A stretch of DNA of 64,000 bases. Source: Saururus chinensis (lineage: Eukaryota; Streptophyta; Magnoliopsida; Piperales; Saururaceae). Within the stretch, counting starts at the first letter, position 1, and each line of letters starts with the position of its first letter. The stretch covers positions 53,811,351-53,875,350 of the forward strand of contig CP141140.1 of NCBI GenBank assembly GCA_035235625.1. Reading direction: 5' to 3'. A program made the translations under genes and the position numbers. Of the stretch, positions 11,824 through 22,301 are shown piece after piece. The notes under the pieces were generated by a model, which did not search any database, was not told where the DNA came from, and worked only from the letters and a program-made list of their open reading frames with translations.

Positions 11824-13917
11824 GGGAGTGCACTCGTTCCACATTGGAACACAAATCAAAACGTGTCCTTTCGGACCAATCAACTTACGATTAATCCACG
11901 ACCGATCAATCCGGCACACAATTTTACCACATTGCATCCAATCAGTCAAGTTCGATTAACCTCGATAAAGCCTCAATTAGAAATTTATTTTTATTTTCAT
12001 GATGCATGCAGCATGGTACATACGAGGGCAAAAAATACACGAATCCTAATCCATGATAAGTGCTCTCATCAGCCCCTAATGCATCATTCATAATCACAAT
12101 ATCAAGCTTCAACATCATCATTTAACCTCACATGTGTGTGTACCTAGTATAAGCATTTCACTCAATGCATTTCAACATGCTTGAAATTAACTTACTACTA
12201 CACTACACATGTGAATTTAACATCTAAACATGAATTCCAGCGGAAATCATAGAAGAAGAATCATTGAAATCGTATCCCATTTAAAAACTCAACCACAAAT
12301 GCTAAACACATATAAGATCATTCATGTCATCCTTGAGTCATGACATTCACCAACATCCACACACTAACTAACCACAATCTATCATGACAAATCAGTCCAA
12401 TAATAGGTTGTAGTCCTACTAAAAATATGCTTAACCATAGGAAATTAACTATTCACAACTTCAAGATGACAATTCCAACATCATGCCATAAAACATAAAT
12501 CATTCCACAATTCCCTAATCATATATCTCAACTCAATGACCTCAATAGCATGCATTTCCAGTAGCATAATATAGCTCAAAACACTTCTCATTCATATAAA
12601 ATTGGCAAGCTAAAGTGGAATCACCAAAATAAACATCATGCATAAGAATAAAATCCTGCTGTGTAGCCGTTCGAACGCCCCTCAGACCGTTTGATCGGCT
12701 AAACGGAGAAATTTGAAATTCACAGTTCTGCCGTTTGAACGCCCAGCAAGCCGTTCGATCAGCTGAACTGGAAAACTGTCGTTCCGACAGTGTTGCCATT
12801 CGAACGCCAAGAATGGCCGTTCAAACACCAACAAGGCAGAACTGGTCATCTTCTTCCTTTCACAAATCCAAACCGAAACACCATTGATAACACTTCAAAT
12901 CCACATCTAACACCCTAATCATCATCGAAAGTCCTTCTTGACTTTCAGAATATCAAACCATATCATAATAATGCAAAGCCCTAAGAAATCGGGATTAAAT
13001 AATTCCATTTTCTAATCTTACCATTAACACACCAAATCAAGCAACTCCATAAAAAATAAGCCAAAAATTAAGAGTTTTACCATGGATAAACAGAAAATTT
13101 GAAGACCCATTACCTCAGCACTTGATTAAGCTCGGATTGGAGAGTCACCCTTCTTGAAATCCTTAAAAACACATTGAGTTTGAATTAAATTCCAATAGAA
13201 ATCGATTTACCCAAGAAATCCCTAATTAAATCTTAGATCTAGGGCTTGTTGATAGTAAAAATCGAATTTTGAAGGTTAGGGTTTGTAGTAAAACACAAAT
13301 CAGTAGTTTTTGATGCCTAAAACTGAATTTAATCAAGGGGGAAATAGTAGATTTGGAAGAGCTTAAGAAGAAAGTAGGGTTTAGTGCTTAATTAGAGTAA
13401 GCTTACTTTAAACCGTTTCTAATTGGGGCCTACTTGGGGATTAGGCCAGACCTCCTTAGCCTATTCCCAAAAATGGAAATGGCTCAGGTCTGCCCTTTTA
13501 TAGTAAGGGTTGGGGTATGCATGAGTAAGTTATGGGGTGTAAATAGGAAAACTAGGCTAAAAATGGGTATTTTGCGAATTTAAGCACTAATTAGGTCTAG
13601 GAAAATTCTAAAAATTTTTATATGACCTTAGGTAGATGCTTGGGTCCATTTGACCCAAAAACCGAAATTTCGACTGTGGGGCCCACAGGGGTCCCGCCAA
13701 AACCCTTTGGGAAAATAGTGAAAAATCCAAAAAATCCCAAAAATTCACATTTGTTTTGAAATCACTTAAAACCACTAATATTAAAGTTGATTTTGGTTAA
13801 AACCATCATAAGTACTATTTATTCACAAAATCACCGATTAAGATAAAAAAATACGTTAATCTCATGATAACCAAAAATTAAAGAAAACCAAAACTAGTTT
13901 AAGATCAGGGATTTACA

Positions 13918-14030
13918 ACCATCTCTACCATCATTGACGTCACCACTACCCTCCTCCCCCTATCTCCTTCCCCCTCTCTCCCCTACTCACTAATGCTGAG
14001 TTCAGCTTCTCCACACCCCCCTAGCTTGTT
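13918..14030. other. Pyrimidine-rich block belonging to the CACTA-like relic
   Basis: CTCC-rich sequence such as CCCTCCTCCCCCTATCTCC immediately after A2. It mirrors the purine-rich block at 8380-8540 and the much larger tract at 25.4-29.1 kb. Confidence 0.4.
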
Positions 14031-14660
14031 GGTGTATGGAATGGGTCTTAGAATCCACACCAAATACCCTACCAAGATCTCTATAAGTCAATCAACCACC
14101 ACACATACAACTAGCAGTAAATTGAAATGTACAATACATTGAAAATGAAAGAACAAACCACAAAGATTACATAAATTACACAAAGAGAGACAAGAGATAT
14201 GTGGTCACTATTTTTGGTATCCACCTTGGAAAAGAAATCACTTGAGCTTTCACTATGTAATTTCAAAAACACTTTACAAGAGTTTGACACCCAAACCTCT
14301 TCAACCTTGCTTCAACTCCATACAAAGCTTTCTTCTTTCCCCCTTTGGCTTGCTCTCTCTTCTTCCTCTTTGGTTCTTTTGTTCATCTCCTTACCTAGAA
14401 GAAAATATAAGAGAGAATATATACTAGTCTAAGTGGGTTATGACTTATTCCTTAGAATTACAAGTTTACCTCTCAAAGACCCAACCCAAAGAAACAACCC
14501 ATTGCTTTGCTTTGAGTTTCCAAGCCAAACCTAACACAACTCACTATTGTCTCCCAGACAAGGAGGTGAGAGGCGCCGAAGTCAAGCACCCTTCCCTCTC
14601 CCTTGCTTCATTGTTGCCAACCGGAGGTGGAGGAGAGGAGGGCACTCGAGTTACAAATAA
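14031..14660. other. Unrecognised segment, possible inserted element
   Basis: A stretch of different composition between the C/T-rich and GC-rich parts of the CACTA-like relic. Overlapping open frames of 60-80 codons are present, but none shows a known domain. It could be an LTR fragment; no termini were found. Confidence 0.25.
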
Positions 14661-14708
14661 CCTCTTTTTTTATTCTAAACATCGCTAATAACCTTTTTTT
14701 TTTGTGAG

Positions 14709-14962
14709 CCTGAACCAATAAAAACATTTATGCCTCTATGATAAATATCCAAATAATACCTCGACTTTGAATCTAAATGATGGAATACCAACCTCGAAGA
14801 AGTGATGAATAATGTGGTGTTCCCACTTACCATGGGAGCTGGTTCCCCTTTGCGCCCTTCTATTTAGATTCCAGATAACCTGCCTTACTCGAATAGGTGA
14901 GTCACCCCTTTCCACCCTTTCATACTTGATTAGCTAATAACTATCTATCACTGTTAGTCTAA

Positions 14963-15005
<43 letters not shown>

Positions 15006-16535
15006 GAAAAAATTTTAAATTAATTTCTTAAGTCCTTTATGTGTGTGCTCGGGCTTTGACAACTGTTGGATTGAGATCCGACGATGTAAGGGGCCATGCA
15101 ACTTGCCTATCCGATGAGTTATGTCTATCGTCAGATCAAAATTCAATGTCCTACATGGCCAAGGCTCACGTTAACTTGTGTGACACTATCTCACATAAAT
15201 GGGAATGAAGATATTAATTTAATTTTTTGTAAAGATATAGCTTTTGCATTTAGATTATGATATCATCATCAAACATTTCCGTTGAAGGTTTCAACTTTGA
15301 TACCCATATAGGTGACTCACATGTGACTGAATAATTAATTTAATGTTTTTCATACTCCGTCCGAATCTGTAGGGAGGAGGGAGGGGGGGACTAGGGGGAG
15401 CAATGCTTGACTCAAGCGGGAGGAATCAGCCCTTCCTATCCGCCTCCTAGGAGAGGAATAGGGATGAAGGGTAATGAGGTATTAACCTATACCCGACAAG
15501 GGGATGGCCGGAAGAGAACAAAGGATGAAGGGACAATGTAGGAGAAGAGAGCAAAATGGAGAATCATTTCTTCATTAATTCCAAAATAGGGCTGAATGAC
15601 CATACATATAACTAAAGATCAATCGATCGTAGACTTGACAACTGACTGCTAAAAGATTGATCAATCAGTCAAACATGGCATCGATCGTTCAAGCAACTAG
15701 ATTCGACTGCTACTGATTACAAACTATGGATTGATAATTCGTAGTATGTGTGATCGATCACTATAAGTAATGACAGTAAATTAAACTAACAAATGAGAAA
15801 CATCATCGGAACACAACATATAGAATCATATCTTTCCATTCTTCATTAATAAGGCTTGTTTGATCTTCTTGTTCCCTTCCTCTTTTGCTTACAACGCACA
15901 AGTACACCTTGTTGTTCCTGCAATGTCAGATATGTATGGGTTACTCATGGAAAACTTTAGGTGGCTGAGAAAAACAATTGCTAGAGGAAAGGATTACCTA
16001 AGGAGACGCAAAGGTAAATAACTAGGAGGTGTAAATTGCATAGATGTATCAAAAGTAGGAAAAGTTATGAGAGTTCACCGTACGTGGTGAGAAACATCCC
16101 ATATCATGAAAGAGAATTTAGTTGTACTCCATATCAGTAACTTTGTACTTTTGACCCACATCCACATTGTTGTTTCACGAGGATAGAATGGCTCAGAGTT
16201 TTTATCTTTCAAGGGTTTTCTCCATAAAAATTCATTCATAGTTTTTGTGATTGCTTATAGATTGTCTGATTTTAAAATCAGCATATAAAGCTTTGAAATT
16301 TTAGTGATTAACAAGAATGGATTGACATTATCTTGTATGGTTTAAGGGTCACATTCCTCTTCACTCCATTATTGCTTGACTTATGTATCATGGTAGATTG
16401 CTCACTCTTGATCGATTGCAACATAGAGGTGTTATCATTATTAATAGATTATGCCTATGTAAGACTAATGGGGAACCCTCACAACATATACTTTTTGAAG
16501 GGAAAATTATTTAAATGATAATTAAAAAATAAATA
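14709..16535. other. Intergenic sequence, no gene seen
   Basis: AT-rich to mixed composition. It includes a (TA)n tract at about 14965-15002 and several TCGATCGAT-like motifs at 15620-15760. Open frames are short and without recognisable domains. Confidence 0.5.
14965..15002. repeat. (TA)n microsatellite
   Basis: Uninterrupted TA dinucleotide run. Confidence 0.97.
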
Positions 16536-17003
16536 ATTACCAAACTAACTCACTTTGGAAAATATTTTCCAAAGTGGTATTGGTTTTGCCCACGCAGGCG
16601 CCAGCCAAGCGCTAGCACTTGCGTGACTTTTTTTAAAAAGTTTTTTAGAATGATAAAATTAATAAAATGTCATAATTTTGTCTTTCAAAAAGATGAAATC
16701 AATATATTGTAATGATTTCGTCCTTTAGAAGAAGGAATACTGATTTTGTAGTGTCCTCTCTTCTAAGGGTAAAATCAGTAATATACTGATTTCATCTTTC
16801 AGAAGGACGAAATTAGTAGAATGCACTGAAGGATGAAATCAATACAAAGCATTGATTTTGTTATTTAGAAGGATAAAACTTCGTCATTTTAAAGGATGAG
16901 ATTTGGAAAAAAAAGTCATGCAGACACCGACGCTTTGCTGGCACCTATGTGACAAAAACTAACACTATTTTGGAAAATATTTTCCAAAGTGGGTTTGCTT
17001 AGT
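16536..17003. mobile_element. Foldback/MITE-like element, 468 bp
   Basis: Long imperfect terminal inverted repeats. The left end carries CACTTTGGAAAATATTTTCC and then CACGCAGGCGCCAGC; the right end carries the same features in reverse complement (16960-16998). The interior has repeated units such as GATGAAATCAATA and their complements. AAATA lies on both sides (16531-16535 and 17004-17008), a possible target duplication, though AT-richness makes a chance match likely. Confidence 0.65.
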
Positions 17004-17957
17004 AAATATCTTTATCATGAAAATTTTGCTTCTTGAGCCCCATGTTGCTATCTTGAGAATTTTATGAAAGACATTTTTTTCAACAGTAAACGTCAGGAAA
17101 TTTGGTATTATTCTCATGAACTTTGATAATGCAGCTGTCTATTTTCTTTGGAGGGAACGTAATAAACATATATTTAAGGATGTGGGGCTTTACATGAGTC
17201 ATCTTTTAATAAATTTAGAATTTGAAGTCCGGCTTTATCATAATGATGGCCTCAAATTACTTTAAAAATTTCCCTTTCCTTCTGACACATTAGCATAATT
17301 TTTTTTTATTTGCTCCCTTATTGTTCTTAGTCTCCTTTCTATATAAACTCTTATGATCTTCAATGTTATGGGATCCTAACCCCAGATATTTCACCCATAA
17401 AAAAAATTCTGTGGTTGAATTATCTTATTAATTTTAAGGCCTCATTTTGTTTACTCGTTGATTGCTAATTGTTGATTAGTTTAGGTTAATTAGGTCATCG
17501 ATTAATTGCATCGATCACTTGCAAACAATCCATATCCATTCGATTCAGTTTTTTAATTCCCACGCACTTTTGTGAACTCATCGCAGCTGTCTAGATCTTT
17601 TGGTAACCGCAAACGGGTCAAACGTTGGCCAAACATTGGTGAGCCGTCCAACGAGCCATCCTTAATGGATCTTGAAGCTTAAATGAAGCAACCCAGCGCA
17701 TCTTCAGAGTGCAACGGACACATTTTGGTGCACCTTACGAAAATGCTGCTGGGCCATGACAGCATAACATAAGTATTTCATGGAGGACGCATTTAACCTG
17801 ACTGGTTTCCATGATCACCAGAGCCCCGACCAGCCTACATCGGTTCCGAGCGTGCCCTTTATGTACCAGTGCCACGATATTTTGTGACTGGTCATGGCAC
17901 CCACACACAAGAGAGAGAGAGAAACCATTATCAAGCCAAGATCTTTGGAGGGAAGAA
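17004..17957. other. Intergenic sequence, no gene seen
   Basis: AT-rich, followed by a more balanced stretch at 17580-17950. Small open frames on both strands overlap each other and have no domain. Confidence 0.45.
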
Positions 17958-18283
17958 TCTAAAATGGGCAAAAAAACTACACAAAGCAGCAACTTTAGTG
18001 AGCTGCAGCTCCATGACGGTCAGATCATAGCTTTAACCATGATCTAATGATCAGGGAGTCATGTACAGCTCACTAAAGCTCTATGGCTAGACATTCTCAT
18101 ATATGTGAATGTAAAAAACTACACGAAGTTGCAGCTTTAGTGAGCTAAAGCTCCATTACTGTTAGATCATAGTTTTAATGGTAATCTAACGGCTAGGGAG
18201 TTATAGCTTTCTAAAGCTGTTGTTCTGGCGAGACATTCTCATATATATATAAATGAAAAAAAACTACACAAAGCTATGGTTTT
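17958..18283. repeat. 142-bp tandem satellite, left part
   Basis: Units marked by ACATTCTCAT(ATAT) recur at 18091 and 18233, a 142-bp period. Each contains AACTACAC(A/G)AAG, an inverted pair around GCTTTAGTGAGCTAAAGCT, and GATCATAG...ATGATC palindromes. The array is interrupted at 18283 by A4 and resumes at 30684. Confidence 0.8.
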
Positions 18284-19320
18284 TGTAAGGACTCTCATCT
18301 TAAACCGGTTTATATTTAATTTAATTTATTAATTAATAATTATCGTGTAATTTAAGCCTTTTTTTATTAAATTCGGTGGTTTTTAGAAATAAATATAATT
18401 TCTAAATATTTTAATCAAAATCAATTTCATATTTATGAATTTTAAGTGAAATTGGGTCAAATCTAAATTTTTGAGAATTTTTTGATTTTTTTCAAAAATT
18501 TCAAAAATTAAGGGTTTGGCAGACCCCTATAGGCCCCACCGGTGAATTTTGGATTTTTGGTCCAAAACGTCCCGGATATCAAAAGAAGTCATTACAAAAA
18601 TTTAAGAATTTTTATTGTCTTAATTAGGGCTCATTAAAATACTTATTTTTAGTTAAACATTTTATTTATACTCCAAAAGTTAGTTAGGTTTTTATAAAAG
18701 GAATGGGCTGAGTCATTTTCAAATTATGAATAGGTTGTGCAAGGGTGTTTGGAGCCTAATCCCCAAATTAGGCCCAAAGGGGAAGTAATTAAAGGTATGT
18801 TTTCCCAAATCCATGCTTAAGCATTAAGGTTTTTCTTAATCTATCTTCCTCCATTGATTAAACCCAATTTCAAATCATTTAATCACTGTTTTACTCCTCT
18901 TTTCCAAACCTTAACCTTTGAAAATTCATTTTATGCTTCCAAAGCTTTAGATTTATGGTTTGCTTTATGATTTTCAAGCTTAAATCTAGTTTAGATGTGT
19001 ATTAATGTAAAAATCATGTTTTTGGAAGTAATTGAAGGATTAATCGACTCAAATAAAGTGAAAAGGCAGTGGGTTTTCAAATCTCAGCCTTGTTGTGGTA
19101 AAAAATTTAATTTTTATGGTTTTACTTTAATGGGTTTACTTGATTAGAGCTTTAATGGTAGATTTATGAAATGTTAATTTCTTGTCTTTATTTCTTAGGG
19201 TACCTTGGAATGTGTTAAATTAGCTTTTTGGATTATTTGATTAAGTTTTGATGGTGTATGTGGCTTGGGATGAAGGTTTCAAGGTTCTTCAATGGTGTTT
19301 CGGTTTTGAATTTTGAAAGG
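18284..19320 (+). mobile_element. 5' LTR of A4, 3' part deleted
   Basis: Starts TGTAAGGACTCTCATC and parallels LTR2 (21864) up to the stretch TCAATGGTGTTTCGG and GAATTTTGAAAGG at about 19320 (LTR2 equivalent near 22942). There it joins directly to reverse transcriptase coding sequence, so the last two-thirds of the LTR, the primer-binding site and gag-protease are gone. A TATA box (TATAAAAG) lies at 18693-18700. Confidence 0.88.
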
Positions 19321-19950
19321 AATAAGGATGGTTCTCTGCAGTTGTGTATCGACTACCGGATGCTAAATCAAGTAGCCATCATGAACAGGTACCTTTTACC
19401 TAGAATTGATGATTTATTTGATCAATTACAACAGGCACAAGTCTTTTCTAAGATTGATATGAGATCGGGTTATCATCAATTTTGGTTCCATCCTGATGAT
19501 ATGGCAAAGATGGCTTTCCGTACCCGATATGGGCATTATGAGTTCTTCGTGATGCCTTTTGGTCTTACTAATGCACCAGCCTCATTTATAGACTCGGTGA
19601 ACCGAGTCTTTCAGCCTTATCTTGACCGGTTTGTGATTATATTTGTGGACAATATTATGATATATTCGGCCAATGAGGAAGAGCATGAAGCACATTTGAG
19701 GATTGTCTTGCAGACTTTACCGGAGCATCAGATCCTTGCGAAGTTTGACAAGTGTGAATTTTGGCTCAAAAAGGTGCAATTCCTTGGTCATGTGATATCG
19801 AAAGACGGTGTGGCGGTTGATCCCTCGAAAGTTGAAGCCATGTTGAAGTGGGAGCAACAGAAGAGTGCATCGGAGGTTCGCAATTTCTTAGGACTTGCCG
19901 GGTACTACCACCATTTCATTGAGCGTTTTCTAGCATTACAAGCCTTATGA
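19321..19950 (+). pseudogene. pol: Gypsy reverse transcriptase fragment of A4
   Basis: The frame contains [49 protein letters not shown] and [10 protein letters not shown], the standard gypsy RT blocks in the right order. Only the N-terminal part of RT is missing. The catalytic box reads FVDN where active enzymes have (Y/F)VDD, so the second aspartate is lost. The frame opens in LTR sequence through the deletion junction, so the ATG at 19258 is not a native start. It runs to a stop at about 19950, after which the polyprotein continues in another frame. Confidence 0.92.
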
Positions 19951-20383
19951 CCAAGTTGATAAGGAAGAATGAGAAGTTTGAGTGGAACTCAGCTTGTGAA
20001 GAGAGTTTCTTAGAGTTGAAGAAGAGGTTGACTTCAACTACGATTTTGACCTTGCCTTCCGGAGTGGTGGATATGTGGTCTATAGTGATGCTTAACTTCG
20101 TGGCTTGGGTTGTGTACTCATGCAACATGGGAGAGTGGTGGCATATGCATCTCGATAGCTTAGAGTGCACGAGCGGAACCAACTCACTCATGACTTGGAG
20201 TTAGCAGTCGTGGTTTTTGCATTGAATATTTGGTGGCACTATCTCTATGGTGAAAAGTTTGAGGTGTTCACCGATCACAAAATTTTGAAGTACTTATTCA
20301 CTCAAAGAGACCTAAATATGAGGCAAAGAAGGTGGCTAGAATTCTTGAAGGACTACGATTTCACAATATCGTATCAGTGGTAA
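19947..20383 (+). pseudogene. pol: RNase H region of A4, frameshifted
   Basis: KNEKFEWNSACEESFLELKK, then after a frame change [20 protein letters not shown] and [15 protein letters not shown], correspond to the RT-connection and RNase H region of gypsy pol. At least two frame changes and a small deletion around the expected catalytic aspartate segment (about 20060-20130) make it non-functional. It is followed by a degraded linker to integrase. Confidence 0.88.
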
Positions 20384-20510
20384 CGGTGGAAGACACATGT
20401 AGTTGATTCGGCAACCTCTCTATAAGCTATGGTGTGGTGGATAACATGGTCGAAGCTCAGAAAAGGGATGAGGAGACTCAAACCCTTATGGCCAAGCAAG
20501 GGAGAAGACA

Positions 20511-21838
20511 GTGTTAGACTTCGAAGAGAAGCCCAATGGGAGTTTGATGTATAAGGGATGGTGGTGTGTGCTGAACTCCGTAGAGTTGAAGGAGCGTATC
20601 CTATTAGAGGCGCATCATTCTAAGTTCTCCATCCACCCTAGAGGAACGAAGATGTACCACGACGTGAATAGGACAACATCACAGCCTACATGTCCAAATG
20701 CCTTGTGTGCCAGAAAGTCAAGGCAGAGCATTGGCATCCAGGCGGTTTACTACAACCACTTTCAATTTTGGAGTGGAAGTGGGAGCATGTAACCATAGAT
20801 TTCGTTTTCGAACTGCCACGATTGCTGAGTGGTAACGATGTGGTATGGGTGATCATTGACCGACTTATGAAGTTCAGCCATTTCCTTGCAATCAGAATAA
20901 CTACTCCTTTGGATGCCTTAGTTGCCCTATATATGAGGGAAGTCGTGCTATTACATGGGATTCTGGTATCTACGTCTCTGACTATGACCCTCTTTTCATT
21001 TCTAGGTTTTGGCAAAGCTTTCAAGGTGTTTTGGGCACATTTCTGCATCTCAGCTCCGCCTATCACCCTCAGACGGATGGACAATCCGAAAGGACCATCC
21101 AGACGCTTGAGGACATGCTCTGAGCATGTATCCTCGAGTGGAAAAGAAGTTGGGACCAACATTTGCCGCTGGTTAAGTTTGCATATAATAATAGCTACCA
21201 AGTGAGCATCAAGATGGCACCCTTCGAGGCACTTTAAGGGCATCCTTACCGATCACCTTTGTGTTGGAGTGAGGTTGGGGTGCATCTTCTCACTAGCCCA
21301 TATCTTATCCAGCAATCAATGGAGAAGAGACGCCTCATTCGGGAGAGATTGTAGACAGATTAGAGTCGTCAGAAGAGTTATGCCGATAGGAGACGACGAG
21401 AGTTGGAGTTCAGCGTTGGCGACCATGTGTTCCGTAAGATCTCTCCGACCCACGGTGTGGTCCGATTTGGATAACAGGGCAAGTTGTCACCTCGATTTAT
21501 TGGGCCATTTAATATCTTGGAATTTGTAGGCGCCACAGCATATCGAGTAGCCCTCCCACCCTGATTGGTTGATATCCATAATGTATTCCACATCTCACTT
21601 ATTAGGAAGTATGAGCCGGATCCTACTCATGTCTTAGATTTTGAGCTATTGGAACTCTAGGAGAATCTTTCCTACAAAGAGGTACCTATTCAGATTCTAG
21701 ACCGTAAGGAGGTGTTTCGGCAAAAGGTGATCCTACTGGTGAAGGTGTTTTGGAGGAAGCCACGTGGGAAAGGGAAGACGAGATAAAAAAGAAGTACCCT
21801 CATCTTTTTGTCGCCGACCTCTATCGAATTTTGGGGAA
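20511..21838 (+). pseudogene. pol: Integrase of A4, multiply broken
   Basis: The HHCC zinc-binding region is recognisable as ERILLEAHHSKFSIHPRGT and then CLVCQKVKAEHWHPGGLLQP (about 20595-20760), with a frame change between them. EWKWEHVTIDFV marks the first catalytic aspartate. Further frame changes near 20960-21010 separate the second aspartate region from the first, and ERTIQTLED (about 21085-21115) carries the glutamate. The C-terminal part (ISLIRKYEPDPTHVLDF, about 21590-21640, then SYKEVPIQILDRKE) is typical of chromovirus integrases just before the chromodomain. Several stops confirm a dead copy. Confidence 0.88.
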
Positions 21839-21850
21839 CCACAATTCCTA

Positions 21851-21863
21851 AGAGGGGGAGGAT
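21851..21863 (+). promoter_or_regulatory. Polypurine tract (plus-strand priming site) of A4
   Basis: AAGAGGGGGAGGAT lies immediately before the LTR start TGAAGGAC at 21864. Its position and composition match a retrotransposon polypurine tract. Confidence 0.85.
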
Positions 21864-22293
21864 TGAAGGACTTTCATCTTAAACTGGTCTACATTTAATT
21901 TAATTTATTAATTAATAGTTATCGTGTGGTTTAAGCATTTTCTTATTAAATTTGGTATTTTTAAAAAATAATTGGGATTTCTAAATGTTTTAATCAAAAT
22001 GAATTTCATATTTATGAATTTCAAGTGAAATTGGGTCAAATCTAAATTTTTGGGATTTTTTTGATTTTTTTCAAAATTTTAAAAATTAGGGTTTGGCTAG
22101 ACCCCTGTGGGCCCGCCCTACTGGTGAATTTAGGGTTTTTAGTTCAAAATGTCCTAAACATCAAAGGAAGTCATTACAAAAATTTTCAGAATTTTGCTGG
22201 TCTTAATTAGAGCTCAAATAACTAAAATGACTATTTTTAGTTAAAAATCTTATTTATACCCCAAAAGTTAGTTAGGTTTACCTCATTCCTTTA

Positions 22294-22301
22294 TATAAAA
22301 G
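22294..22301 (+). promoter_or_regulatory. LTR TATA box
   Basis: TATAAAAG at the same relative place in LTR1 (18693), A2 (13495, minus) and A3 (41067). Probable core promoter of family A. Confidence 0.65.

Larger units (their letters stand above)
9809..13917 (-). mobile_element. Solo LTR, Ty3/gypsy family A (copy A2), split by a hAT-type element
   Basis: Minus-strand solo LTR. The plus strand starts TGTCATGCCCTGGCGATGCC and ends AAGATCAGGGATTTACA. Flanks are GCCAT (9804-9808) and ACCAT (13918-13922), one mismatch in five. After removing the nested 830-bp element and its 8-bp duplication it is 3271 bp, exactly the length of A3. A TATA box (TATAAAAG on the minus strand) is at 13495-13502. No gag or pol sequence is present. 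Confidence 0.9.
7881..14708. mobile_element. CACTA-like non-autonomous element relic (copy G), containing nested LTRs
   Basis: The left part (7881-8360) is packed with short inverted units of the type ATTAGCGACG and CGTCGCTAAT in decayed form, as in the subterminal regions of plant CACTA elements. It begins CATAACAAAAAAG, close to a CACTACAACAAAA-type end. A GC-rich, purine-biased block follows (8380-8540). Similar decayed units return at 9683-9700 and near 14675-14695, where the sequence ends in a T run and GTGAG. B3 (8545) and A2 (9809) lie inside. No transposase is visible. Boundaries and superfamily are inferred from decayed motifs. Confidence 0.45.

Noticed and set aside
11618..11894. 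Overlapping frames of 78-83 codons at the right end of the hAT-type element
   Set aside because: They consist of translated GGACACGGAC subterminal repeats and cross the element boundary.
14965..15002. (TA)n runs, here and at 26780, 47215 and 60045, as possible replication or matrix-attachment sites
   Set aside because: Simple dinucleotide repeats are common in plant genomes; nothing else supports such a role.
19258..19320. ATG at 19258 as the native start of the reverse transcriptase frame
   Set aside because: This part is LTR sequence joined to RT by a deletion, as the matching LTR2 sequence at 22880 shows.
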